Assembly: GCF_000281045.1 (NCBI RefSeq)
Contig: NW_008246078.1
Span: forward strand, 748,807-778,676
Source: Saprolegnia diclina VS20
Lineage: Eukaryota > Oomycota > Saprolegniomycetes > Saprolegniales > Saprolegniaceae
Length of the DNA stretch: 29,870 nt
Direction of reading: 5' to 3'
Position 1 is the first letter of the stretch. Every line of letters starts with the position of its first letter. A model generated the notes under the pieces. That model ran no database searches and had not been told where the DNA came from. It saw nothing but the letters and a program-made list of their open reading frames with translations. A program made the translations under genes and the position numbers. Shown here piece after piece: positions 21,319 through 28,971 of this stretch.

Positions 21319-22812
21319 TTAAAGTGTCAGTGTCACGGGCAGCACCGAGAGGTCCTTGAGGTTCAACAGCACAAACGTGCCCGTGCTTGCAAACGACGGC
21401 ACGCACACAAGGCGCGTGATCTGTTGCTCGGGACCTAATACCACCTATGACAACGTGTCACAGATGCGAGTCTACCGGTGACGAGCTTGGTCGCAAAGGC
21501 CGGCTGGTTGCCCGCAAACAGGACATGCGGACACGCATCGAGGACAAAGACGTCGTTGTCTGGCGACGGGTAGCAGTCTACATGGAGGCACATAGCCACA
21601 CGATACAAGGACAAGGGTATACCGAGAATATCCGGTGCCGTCGGCGCCAAGTGCCGCCACAACAGCAGGTGCTCGAGCGCATCGATGGGCGACTGGTCCA
21701 GCGAACACTGCAAGACGCTGTCGACGGGCTGGCCCGACGAGCCAACGAACGAAACACCGTCGATCGACGAGGCGTACGGGTTTGGGACGAGCGAGCACGT
21801 AGCAAAGCGCATGGCGTGGGGAAGGAGACACGCAGCGAGCGGCTGCTGCGGCAGCATGACGTTGCTTGGGTCCCACGCACCCGGAAGGATGTCCACTGGC
21901 ATCGTTGACGTGAGCGATGAGAGCACAAGGTCGAGCTGCTGCAGCGGCTTGACTTCGAGCTCGCTGGCGCTCGATTTCTAGCATTTGGATCGGTCTAGAG
22001 CTAGGATGGTGGCAGGTACCTTGACCGGCTCGAGAAGCACGTCTCTTGCAGGCTTGCTCAAGGAGTTGCCGGCAATGATCGTGTGCACAATGGAGCTCAC
22101 AAAAGCCTTTTCATCGTCGGCGCCAAGGCGACCGGCGAGGTAGTCAATGGCCAGCGCCGTCGCCACCGGGTGCTGCGTGACGCTGGACGAGCCAAAGCTC
22201 AAGCCCGACAGCAAGGCGACGTAGGCGTCGTCCGAGCCTACATGCGCATCGTATGTACATGATTGCAGATATAGAGATGGAAACAGACGTACGCGCTGGC
22301 AGCGGCGTCGGTTGCGGGGCGGCCGCGGGCAGGAAGACACGCGTGACGGCAAAGCCTTCGCCATCGGGGCCCATCTCGCCTTGAACGCCGAGAATGACAC
22401 CGGTCACGAGCGCTGCGATGTCAACCTTGCCCTTGAGCGCGACGCGGCCGCTCTCGTCTTCGAGGAAGAGCTCGTCGTTCTCGGACGAGTACGCGTGCTC
22501 GGTCTCTTCAATGGCCAGGATTTCGTCAGCGACAAACTCGTCAAGCAAGTTTGGCTTGTTCTTGAGCAGCTTGAAGACTGTGCCCGTGATGATGCAGACG
22601 TCGCCAACGCGCAGGTCGATGATCTTGGGCAGGATCGAGACGCCGGCGGCCGCCACGTCCGGGTCGGCGTGGACGGCTGCGCGGACCTGTGGCTCCAGCG
22701 CCTGGAGGCGGCTCATGTACATGTGGGCGAACTGCATGTCGAAGGTCTTCTTCTTCATGACGAAGCGTTCATGGGCGCGGGCGGTCGTCGACGGCTTGCG
22801 CTCGTGGGCCAT
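21319..22812 (-). CDS. POLD2: DNA polymerase delta small subunit
   Basis: Five exons on the minus strand: 22812-22293, 22237-22020, 21977-21623, 21577-21476, 21434-21319 (1311 nt, 436 residues; human about 469). Introns are 41-55 nt. This B-subunit scaffolds the replicative polymerase delta in the nucleus and has an OB fold plus an inactive phosphoesterase domain. Diagnostic blocks: MQFAHMYMSRL, the LRVGDVCIITGTVFK OB segment, NDELFLEDESGRVALKG, YVALLSGLSFG, VDILPGAWDPSNVMLPQQPL, ASSIDGVSFVGSSGQPV, HLAPTAPDILDCYP and CPHVLFAGNQPAFATK followed by GPEQQITRLVCVPSF. For the last intron, of two close acceptors only the one ending at 21435 keeps the family reading frame. GGCCAATT lies 29 bases upstream of the ATG. 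Confidence 0.95.
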
Positions 22813-23395
22813 GGCTGTGGTCGCGGGAAACTGGTTGCGCGGCCAATTCTCTCTGAAACAGCATAATTATCGATATTAAATGCTACAGGATGATTAGAGT
22901 AAGTGCGAATTGAGTCAATTGCATTTTAATATCTTACGCTATGTATAGAAAATACTATTTTTATTGCAATAGCAGCATACCGCCCGATTTGGATACGGAC
23001 TTTAGAGGGCCAAACGGTTGGGATTGGCCAAAACGATATCAATATCGACGACCCCAGACCGACTGGCTAAATGCACGCAATTTCCCACACCGCAACAGCT
23101 TCAAGCTGGCGCCTCGTCGCTCCGTAGCGAGCCTTCACCACACGCAGGCGAGTGTTCTATACACTCAGCTTGGTATCGCCTTGCGATTTGACCCTCCGCC
23201 ACCGTCGCTCGTATGTGCGACTGCCCTCGCACCGCTCCTTTAGCCCTTCGAGTTGAAGTTGGCGGCAACGGCAACCTGCCGCGAGAGGGCAGTATGCGCC
23301 CGCAAGATTTCTGGTATTGCATTCTCAAGAGAATCGACCCAAGTCACTACTACGCAGTACCCTAGCACCCTAGTGCTAGTACTAGTAAACTAGAG
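22813..23395. other. intergenic upstream of POLD2
   Basis: About 580 bases with the POLD2 promoter region and an AT-rich stretch near 22860-22990. Five CTAG tetranucleotides fall within 23362-23393. No gene recognised. Confidence 0.55.
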
Positions 23396-23602
23396 TCACT
23401 CCCAGTGTGTGTACGTCCAGCCTGCTACTATAGCACGCTTGATGGCCGCGTCGCGCAGCCGTTCATTCATTCGAAATGCAGCCCAACAAGAGACCATGAA
23501 GATACCTTGTTTCCGTTGGAGCGCCGAGCGCCATGCAGCCGAGCTAGCGGCCACCGTGACAACAAGCTTGGTGCAACCGGCCAGTTGCGTGTGCGCAGCC
23601 AT
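23396..23602 (-). CDS. doubtful small protein, 68 residues, divergent from NDUFB9
   Basis: A minus-strand ATG frame of 68 residues starting 74 bases from the NDUFB9 start. It begins MAAHTQLAGCTKLVVTVAAS, has a basic middle (RSALQRKQG), a hydrophobic patch (IFMVSCWAAF) and a charged end (RMNERLRDAAIKR then WTYTHWE). Third-position GC is high in the first half and weaker later. The profile would suit a small mitochondrial protein, but I recognise no family and found no convincing initiator upstream. It may be a chance frame. Confidence 0.3.
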   Translation of the reverse strand: MAAHTQLAGCTKLVVTVAASSAAWRSALQRKQGIFMVSCWAAFRMNERLRDAAIKRAIVAGWTYTHWE

Positions 23603-23654
23603 CGTAAAACCTGTGAGAATGCATATCCAGTGTGACAAGCAGGCCTTTCGCCGG

Positions 23655-23667
23655 CTTCATTTTGTCT
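23655..23667 (+). promoter_or_regulatory. initiator-like core promoter of NDUFB9
   Basis: CTTCATTTTGTC contains TTCATTTT, an initiator match, and the overlapping CATTTTGTC fits the flanking element CAWTTTNYY. The implied leader is only about 18 bases to the ATG at 23677. Overlap of the two elements is unusual, so confidence is moderate. Confidence 0.45.
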
Positions 23668-23676
23668 GGTGGAGAG

Positions 23677-24153
23677 ATGGCGACGAACCTCAATCACGCG
23701 TTCCTGCAGGCAGCGCTCTCGGTCCGTGGCGCGGCCCCGACGCTCAGCCACAAGCAGCAGGTCACGCGCTTGTACAAGCGCTCGCTCAAGCTCCTCGACA
23801 GCTGGGCCATCGACCGCCGCCTCTGGAACGACGAAGCGACCAAGATCCGCGCCCAGTTTGACGCCAACAAGTTTGCGTCGGCGGCCGTGGCCGAGCGCCT
23901 CATTCGCGACGCGCAGGCCAAGCTCGTCGAGTTTACGCATCCGGACCCGTACGTGGTCGTGCACATGCCCGGCGGCTCCAAGTTCATGCGCAACCCGCCG
24001 CTGCCGCTCGAGGTGTGCTTTCCGGATGGCGTCATCCCCGACGACGTCGAGGTCTCGCCGCTCAAGGCCATTAATATTGACACGACGCCGTACCGCGAGG
24101 ACGAACTCAAGGAAACCGTCCTCGTCGACTTCCCGACCAAGTCGTCGTACTAG
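23677..24153 (+). CDS. NDUFB9: NADH:ubiquinone oxidoreductase subunit B9 (LYR family)
   Basis: Intronless, 158 residues. An accessory subunit of respiratory complex I on the matrix side of the mitochondrial inner membrane; LYR proteins bind mitochondrial acyl-carrier protein. The family signature is LSHKQQVTRLYKRSLKLLDSW (about 23-43, LYK as in the human subunit), followed by a basic helix with RAQFDANK, then HPDPYVVVHMPGGSKFMRNPP, equivalent to the human HPQPYIFPDSPGG segment. The last 40 acidic residues are longer than in animals. The frame is open upstream but the earlier start would be a GTG; 23677 is the first ATG and follows an initiator motif. Confidence 0.92.
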   Translation: MATNLNHAFLQAALSVRGAAPTLSHKQQVTRLYKRSLKLLDSWAIDRRLWNDEATKIRAQFDANKFASAAVAERLIRDAQAKLVEFTHPDPYVVVHMPGGSKFMRNPPLPLEVCFPDGVIPDDVEVSPLKAINIDTTPYREDELKETVLVDFPTKSSY

Positions 24154-24933
24154 ACGATGCGACGCCTGGCTGCTCTCGTAATGCAGCACAAGCAATGTCA
24201 TTTGTTCACTGCCTGTAGTCTTGGCGTCGTGTCCGCGTAGCACGAGCAAGCATGCAGCCATCATGAACCTCGGTTGGCCTGGGTCTAGCGTTGGTGCATT
24301 GCTGGTATCACTTGGAAGAGGCTACGTCCTGCCTCGCCTGTCAGCTCCACAGACTGAGATTTAGAGCGTCGCGCCAGCGTCAACGACAGTGCAGCCGTGC
24401 CCGCTGCTGTCAGCTCAAGCTAGCCGTGCTGCGCACCGACGTTCGAACTTGCTGCGTCAACAGCCCTGCCGACGCTTACTTTTGCTGATAGAGCGATAGA
24501 TGCCTGTCCTGTGCGAGTGAATCTTGCGTGCTTCGGTCCGACGAGCCGAGGTGATTGGCCTCTTCGACGTACGACAGCCGTTCGCTGCCTAGCTAGATGA
24601 TAGAGCGACTACTGATGGCACTCGAATAAGGAGCTCGTACAAGTCATCATGCCACCTACGATGGGCTATCACCGTATCGAGAGCTGGCTTCGGATTCAGC
24701 GCAGAGTGTTGGCAACCGTCCTGGGTGGTTGGGTTGCTTCTGCCTCGTTTGGCGCCTGTCCCGCCAGCCTCGCGATCACCCATGCATGCACGCAGCGCAT
24801 CTGTCACATGGGCGAAAGCTGCCATCATCCGTCCAGCCTCCGCGATTCGATGTGCTTGTACATGGTAGTGCGCAGAGAGAGTACGACAAAAACAGTCATG
24901 CCCAACAGCAGCTTGTGGTGTGGGTTGGCTACA
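24154..24933. other. intergenic between convergent NDUFB9 and 3CxxC genes
   Basis: About 780 bases of 3' flank for both genes. No supportable gene, repeat or RNA recognised. Confidence 0.55.
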
Positions 24934-25449
24934 TTACGCGCTGTCGTCATCCGCCGCCGCCAGTTGCGCCGCCAGTTGCGCGCGCAACGCTGCCTCCTGC
25001 TCCTTGGCGAGCTTTCGGCGCTCTTTCTGGGACAGGCGCTTCTCGGGGCGCACCTTGAACTTGACGGTCGGCACTGGCGGTGCCGTAAGCTCGTGCTCGA
25101 ACGCTTCTTCCCACTCGACGCTGCCAGCTTGGACCGCATCCGTCGTGTCCTCGTCCTCGTCACTGTCGTCGAGCGCATATTGGCACGAGTACCCGAGCTC
25201 GTCGCACTTGCCACAGAGCTCCATGTTGTGCCCAATGGCCGTCTCCTTGTTCATGTTGCCGTCCTTATTCGGCGCAACGAGGCGAAACTCGGTCGGGTAG
25301 CAGGGTTCGAAGCAGTGCTTGCATTTTTGGTACACGCCGGCTTCACCGCGGGCCGAGCGCCACCGGTGGGCACAAGCTTGGCAGCCGAAAAACGCCATGC
25401 GCGTCCACGTCGGGGCGCGGTGTGGCGGGGCGCGGGCAGAGCGCAGCAT
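24934..25449 (-). CDS. 3CxxC-type zinc-binding protein (ZAR1/RTP-like domain)
   Basis: Intronless, 171 residues on the minus strand. Residues 20-89 match the zf-3CxxC pattern: Cys23-x2-Cys26 in FFGCQACAHRW, Cys43-x2-Cys46 in QKCKHC with Cys50 after it, then His74 and Cys79-x2-Cys82 in GHNMELCGKC, closing with GYSC. In animals this domain occurs in ZAR1 (RNA binding in oocytes) and receptor-transporting proteins, so the role here cannot be told from the domain alone. A strongly acidic stretch (DDSDEDEDTTD) and a basic, Ala/Gln-rich helix (KRLSQKERRKLAKEQEAAL) follow. The start is uncertain: 25449 is the first ATG, but an ATG at 25398 lies just before the domain and has a better context. Confidence 0.8.
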   Translation of the reverse strand: MLRSARAPPHRAPTWTRMAFFGCQACAHRWRSARGEAGVYQKCKHCFEPCYPTEFRLVAPNKDGNMNKETAIGHNMELCGKCDELGYSCQYALDDSDEDEDTTDAVQAGSVEWEEAFEHELTAPPVPTVKFKVRPEKRLSQKERRKLAKEQEAALRAQLAAQLAAADDDSA

Positions 25450-25897
25450 CACAAGAGTTTTCTGTCGCCGGTACTTTGGTGACTCTCAGCTCTGTCGCGA
25501 CGCGCGGTGATTGGTGCGGTCGCAACGTATCCTCTCAGATTCAATCATTGGCCGTTGTTTTCCTCTATAAATGAATATTTGGTGTGCCACGTCATGGGTC
25601 CGTCGCCATCAAGCCGCCTCATTCCTTTTGTGCCGTCGCATGGACACGCTCAGATTGCACTTGACCAATCTTCCGACTTTGCACTTTGACATTTTCTTAT
25701 AGCTCTTAGTATCGGCGATACCCCGCGCCTCGCTGAAGATTCACACTGTGAATCGAGTGATCGTGGCAGAGTTGTCGAGCCAGGATTGGGAGCTGCCATC
25801 AACTTGGGGCAGTCGTAAGAAAAACAGCAGTTGCGCAACGCCGATCAGTTTTGCGATTTTCTACGATCTTATTGCGACGGTTCACAACTTGGGTTTA
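25450..25897. other. intergenic between divergent 3CxxC gene and small gene A
   Basis: About 450 bases holding both promoters. CCAATCACC (on the minus strand, near 25508-25516) and CGGCCAAT (near 25547-25554) lie upstream of the 3CxxC gene. No other gene seen. Confidence 0.55.
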
Positions 25898-25914
25898 TCA
25901 CTTTGCAATTTCCC
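25898..25914 (+). promoter_or_regulatory. oomycete core promoter (INR plus FPR) of small gene A
   Basis: TCACTTT at 25898-25904 fits the initiator core and CAATTTCCC at 25906-25914 fits the flanking element CAWTTTNYY exactly, with the same spacing as in the protease promoter at 7976-7993. The inferred start at A25900 gives a 26-base leader to the ATG at 25926. This is the main outside evidence that the small frame is expressed. Confidence 0.65.
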
Positions 25915-25925
25915 TCGCCACGACC

Positions 25926-26090
25926 ATGCCGATTATCCTCCAAGACGACCACCAGCACGCGGCGGCCATGACGTTTACCCCGTCGCGCGCCCAGCCAGAG
26001 CGGTCGCAAACCAAGCCGGTGACGTCGCCGCTTACGCATGACGAAGACGAAGCCTGCCAGTCCATGTTGCTCGTCAACTACATTATCTAA
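25926..26090 (+). CDS. very small protein A (54 residues), paired family
   Basis: A 54-residue ATG frame with GC-rich third positions directly behind a canonical core promoter. It begins MPIILQDDHQHAAAM, has a polar Ser/Thr/Pro/Gln-rich middle, an acidic patch HDEDEA and ends LLVNYII. The minus-strand gene at 26700-26873 begins MPSFEDDHIEHA and ends VLNYIV, so the two share start, end and composition and look like divergent paralogues. I recognise no known family. There is no signal peptide, membrane helix or CaaX box; the C-terminal YII would fit a class II PDZ ligand, which is speculation. It could also be the first exon of a longer gene, although no short TAG intron fits well. Confidence 0.6.
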   Translation: MPIILQDDHQHAAAMTFTPSRAQPERSQTKPVTSPLTHDEDEACQSMLLVNYII

Positions 26091-26699
26091 CAGCAACATC
26101 AACACTGTCCTTTCGTTTATGTACGCTATACAACAGCGTGTGGACCGCGTAGAAGCACCGAGCGATGGCATGCGGCCCATGGTGCGTGTCGGCGTCCGAC
26201 CTTGTGCAAACCTCCACTGTCGCTGGTCCTTCTTGGTATCCATCGGCTTCTTTGCTGTATCTGGTTCTGACGTCGAGCTGCGTCCGTGGCCTGCCACGTA
26301 TTGTTGTCCCGTGTCGTTGAAGCTGGGCGAACAGAGCAAAGAAGGATCAGACACACGTGGTTGCGCAATGCTTGCATGAAGAACAAAGCACGTCTCTGTC
26401 GGAATCCTATGCCCCTTGTCTCTGGGCGAGGTCGACGCTGTTGACGCAGCAGCAGCGACGGACAGGCGGCGTTCTTTGGCAAAACCAGGGCTCGCCACCA
26501 GTGCCATCGTATTAAACAGTACCGGTACGATCACTCACATGTCCCGCTCCCAGTAAGCGCGAGGAATGCACCGACGCAGATTTCGTCAACACAGCGATAG
26601 AAAGCTGCAAAAATCAAATAAAAATCAAGTCAATTCGGTTGGTCTTATTACGCAGGAACATGGGCCGTCATCGTTGTCACGTCGTATCGCCACTTGGCT
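26091..26699. other. spacer between the convergent small genes
   Basis: About 610 bases. A minus-strand frame of about 210 codons covers much of it and runs antisense through gene A, but its codon use is poor and it resembles nothing known, so I treat it as a shadow. Confidence 0.45.
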
Positions 26700-26873
26700 T
26701 TACACAATGTAGTTGAGAACAAAGAGCGGGGTCGTCGTGGGCGTCGGTGCTTTCGCAGCGTGCACAGCAGCGACGCTGCTCGCTTCGCTGGTCTCGATCG
26801 CGCCGTGCGACGTCGAGTAGTCGGCAGCGTCCGATGTGGCGTGTTCGATGTGGTCGTCCTCAAAGCTCGGCAT
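26700..26873 (-). CDS. very small protein B (57 residues), paired family
   Basis: A 57-residue ATG frame on the minus strand, short enough to be missed by usual length cut-offs. It begins MPSFEDDHIEHATSD, continues with an Ala/Ser/Thr-rich low-complexity middle and PTPTTTP, and ends LFVLNYIV. The start (MP, then DDH and HA) and end (hydrophobic pair, Asn-Tyr-Ile and an aliphatic residue) match protein A, which faces it across 609 bp. Third positions are GC-rich. Upstream, TTATCATTCC (26944-26935) is an initiator-like motif that shares TTATCA with the promoter of gene A. Longer overlapping frames on both strands are less convincing. Function unknown. Confidence 0.6.
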   Translation of the reverse strand: MPSFEDDHIEHATSDAADYSTSHGAIETSEASSVAAVHAAKAPTPTTTPLFVLNYIV

Positions 26874-26934
26874 GCTTGTTGGTTTGTTAGCAAAAGGAAA
26901 AGTGCAAACTGCATCGTCCTTGCCCTTCTTTCAT

Positions 26935-26944
26935 GGAATGATAA
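26935..26944 (-). promoter_or_regulatory. initiator-like element of small gene B
   Basis: On the minus strand TTATCATTCC fits TCANTYY and would start transcription at 26939, 66 bases before the ATG at 26873. No good flanking element follows, so this is weaker than the promoter of gene A. Confidence 0.4.
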
Positions 26945-27022
26945 GTCCGTTTCGATGCTTTTTTCGGGTTTTAAGTTTTAACCAGCAGCAAATCATCGAC
27001 CGAGCTCGCGCCGACGTGGCTT

Positions 27023-27695
27023 TCAAAACTCGGACGGCAGCGCCTCCGGGGCCAGCGCCGGATAGTGGGTCCGGATCGCACTCAGAATGAGCGCGTGGGC
27101 CGCAATGTTGCCGGCGCGGTTAAAGTGCAGCCCATCGGACAGTAGGTGTGGCATGTTTTGCATCGCCGTCCAAAAGTCCACGACCGGCACACTGCGCTCG
27201 GCGCCGACGGCGACGCAGGCCGCGGCGTACTTGCCAGTCTCGGCGTTCGACCGGCTCTTGATGCGCGAATCGTCGATCGGCGGCGGCGTCAGCAAGAGAA
27301 AGCGGCAGTCGGGAAAGGTGGCGCCGAGCGTCTGCAGCAGGATCTTGAGGTTGCCGGCGTACGTCTCCAATGGCACGTGCTGGGGCTCGGGCACGAGCGC
27401 GGCGTCGTTGGCGCCAAGGAAGATCGTGATGAGCGACGGCGGCTTGTGCGACCACTCGCGCCCAAGGAGCGGCAGCTTGGGCACCCAGTCCCTACGCATC
27501 ACGAGACTGAGCGGCAAATGCAAAGGCGAAGGAACAGTACCGGGTCGTCCAGCCGCTGCAGCCGCGGTTCACCACGTCCGCCTTGCGCACGTAGTCCTGC
27601 GTGAGCATGACCTGGTAGCCCATGATGTCGGGGTTAGCGCCATTCTGCGTGATCGAGTCGCCGAGCGTGACGATGATCGGAGCACCAACAACCAT
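27023..27695 (-). CDS. IAH1-like GDSL/SGNH esterase, copy 1
   Basis: Two exons on the minus strand: 27695-27541 and 27491-27023 (624 nt, 207 residues), intron 49 nt. SGNH hydrolases of the isoamyl-acetate-hydrolysing type (yeast and human IAH1) cleave short-chain esters. The catalytic set is complete: Ser14 in LGDSITQ, Gly48 in NRGCSGWTTR, Asn80 in FLGAND, and Asp171 and His174 in LSDGLHFN. The frame is open upstream to another ATG at 27803, which would add 36 polar residues (243 in all). I prefer 27695 because the tandem copy 2 starts at the matching Met and has a stop upstream, but the longer form is possible. The single intron sits in the Arg codon of GWTTR, phase 2, as in copy 2. Confidence 0.88.
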
Positions 27696-27748
27696 CGGGA
27701 AGAGCGGGATCTGGCTGGCCGCAAGTTTGGCAAGATCGCCACTTGTTG

Positions 27749-27761
27749 ACTTCGAACTTCG
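27749..27761. promoter_or_regulatory. 13-bp motif shared by both GDSL genes, copy 1
   Basis: ACTTCGAACTTCG, containing the palindrome TTCGAA, starts 54 bases beyond the first base of the chosen ATG of GDSL copy 1. The same 13 bases lie 51 bases beyond the ATG of copy 2. It may be a promoter or leader element conserved since the duplication, or part of an extended N-terminal coding region in copy 1. Confidence 0.5.
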
Positions 27762-27934
27762 ATTTTGCGATCCAAGGGGCTGGCGTGCTTCTGATGTTGA
27801 CATGCTGCTCGTATAGATGGACCCACGACACGCTATGCGCGAGCAGCTGCCATGGTTCTACCAGTGCGCTGCTAACGTTAGCACAAGCTTAAGCATAAGA
27901 CGGGACGTGCTCGCCAGCATTCAAAAATGTGGGC

Positions 27935-28612
27935 TTATTGAAAGACGTTTGGGAGCGCGTCCGGCGTCAAGTCGGGGAATCGCTCCGAAATGGTCGATGT
28001 GAGCCAGCGATACAGCAACGTGTTGCCATCGACGCTCAGGTGTAAACCGTCGCGAAGAAGCTCGGGTCGGCCTTGCATCGGGCGCCACACATCGAGGACG
28101 GGAACGCCAAGCGCGTGCCCGACAGCAATGCAGGCGTCCGCGTACTTGCCCGCCTCGACGTTCGAACGACTCGCGTACTTGGCGTCTTCAATCGCTGCGG
28201 GCGTGATCAACAAAAAGCGCGATTCGGGACTCGCGCCACGCAGCGTATCAACCATCGTTGTCAAGTTGGCCAGGTATTCGTCCAGTGGAACGTGCTGGTG
28301 CGCATCGCGCGCGTCCGAAAGCGCTGCGTCGTTGGCGCCCAAGAAAATCACGACGAGGGCAGGCGCTCGGTGTGCCCACTCTGTCCGCAGCAGCTCGAGC
28401 TTGGGCAGCCACGACCTACACGTTCACAATGACACGTGGCACAACACATCGGGTACGCACCTCGTCGTCCAGCCGCTGCAGCCGCGGTTGAGGATGTCGG
28501 CCTTGCGCACGTAGTCTTGGCACAGCAGCGAGACGAACCCATTGGCACTAGCAATCGCACCTTGCTGTGTGATCGAGTCGCCGATCAGGACGATCGTGGG
28601 TGTTCCAGCCAT
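27935..28612 (-). CDS. IAH1-like GDSL/SGNH esterase, copy 2
   Basis: Two exons on the minus strand: 28612-28461 and 28415-27935 (633 nt, 210 residues), intron 45 nt, phase 2 in the Arg codon of GWTTR. Tandem paralogue of copy 1 with about 240 bp between them. Catalytic residues are all present: Ser13 in IGDSITQ, Asn79 in FLGAND, Asp173 and His176 in LRDGLHLS. Shared blocks include DYVRKAD, NRGCSGWTTR, HVPLDEY and SRSN.EAGKYA.AC. Without a signal peptide it is probably cytosolic. The start at 28612 is the first ATG; the frame beyond it is closed. It is divergent from the MESD-like gene, 359 bp away. Confidence 0.9.
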
Positions 28613-28949
28613 GCTCTTGAAATGCACTTTGCCCTTTGTTTCCGGATCCGGATACACCGTCAACTTCGAACTTCGGCTTCAAGTTGAGGTTCCGGAAGAG
28701 TCGCCACGCCTCGTGAGATCTTTGCCCCAGCACCAACGTCACCACGTTCGAAAATCGACTTATCTGTCAGATCGAATGTTTCATTATAGCTCTACCCGAG
28801 CTATATCATGTAGCGTTCAAAGGCCATACGAGAAGAGCTGGTTTATGCGAGCCCTTGTACGTGGCCCAGCGCTCGGGCGACGCTTCCGAGGGACCTTTGG
28901 CCAAAAGCCGTTTCAACGGCAACTTTTCGCGCCTTTTCCCAAGATCGTT
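28613..28949. other. divergent promoter region, GDSL copy 2 and MESD-like gene
   Basis: About 340 bases between two divergent starts. It contains the second copy of ACTTCGAACTTCG (28663-28675) near the GDSL gene and ends at the initiator of the MESD-like gene. No extra gene seen. Confidence 0.55.
28663..28675. promoter_or_regulatory. 13-bp motif shared by both GDSL genes, copy 2
   Basis: ACTTCGAACTTCG, identical to 27749-27761 and at almost the same distance from the ATG. Sequence around it differs between the two genes more than the motif does. Confidence 0.5.
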
Positions 28950-28957
28950 CTCACTTT
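28950..28957 (+). promoter_or_regulatory. initiator of the MESD-like gene
   Basis: CTCACTTT matches YTCANTYY at every position and would start transcription at A28953, 19 bases before the ATG. The downstream flanking element is not recognisable. The TTTTAGCAG just before the ATG could alternatively be an acceptor of a leader intron. Confidence 0.45.
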
Positions 28958-28971
28958 GTATCTTTTAGCAG

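Noticed and set aside
21435-21475. Alternative acceptor at 21445 for the last POLD2 intron
   Set aside because: It shifts the frame; only the acceptor at 21435 gives the conserved GPE..ITRLVCVP segment.
25869-26534. Minus-strand frame of about 210 codons antisense to small gene A
   Set aside because: Poor codon bias, no family, low-complexity translation; the plus strand has a canonical core promoter and a match to small protein B. Not fully excluded.
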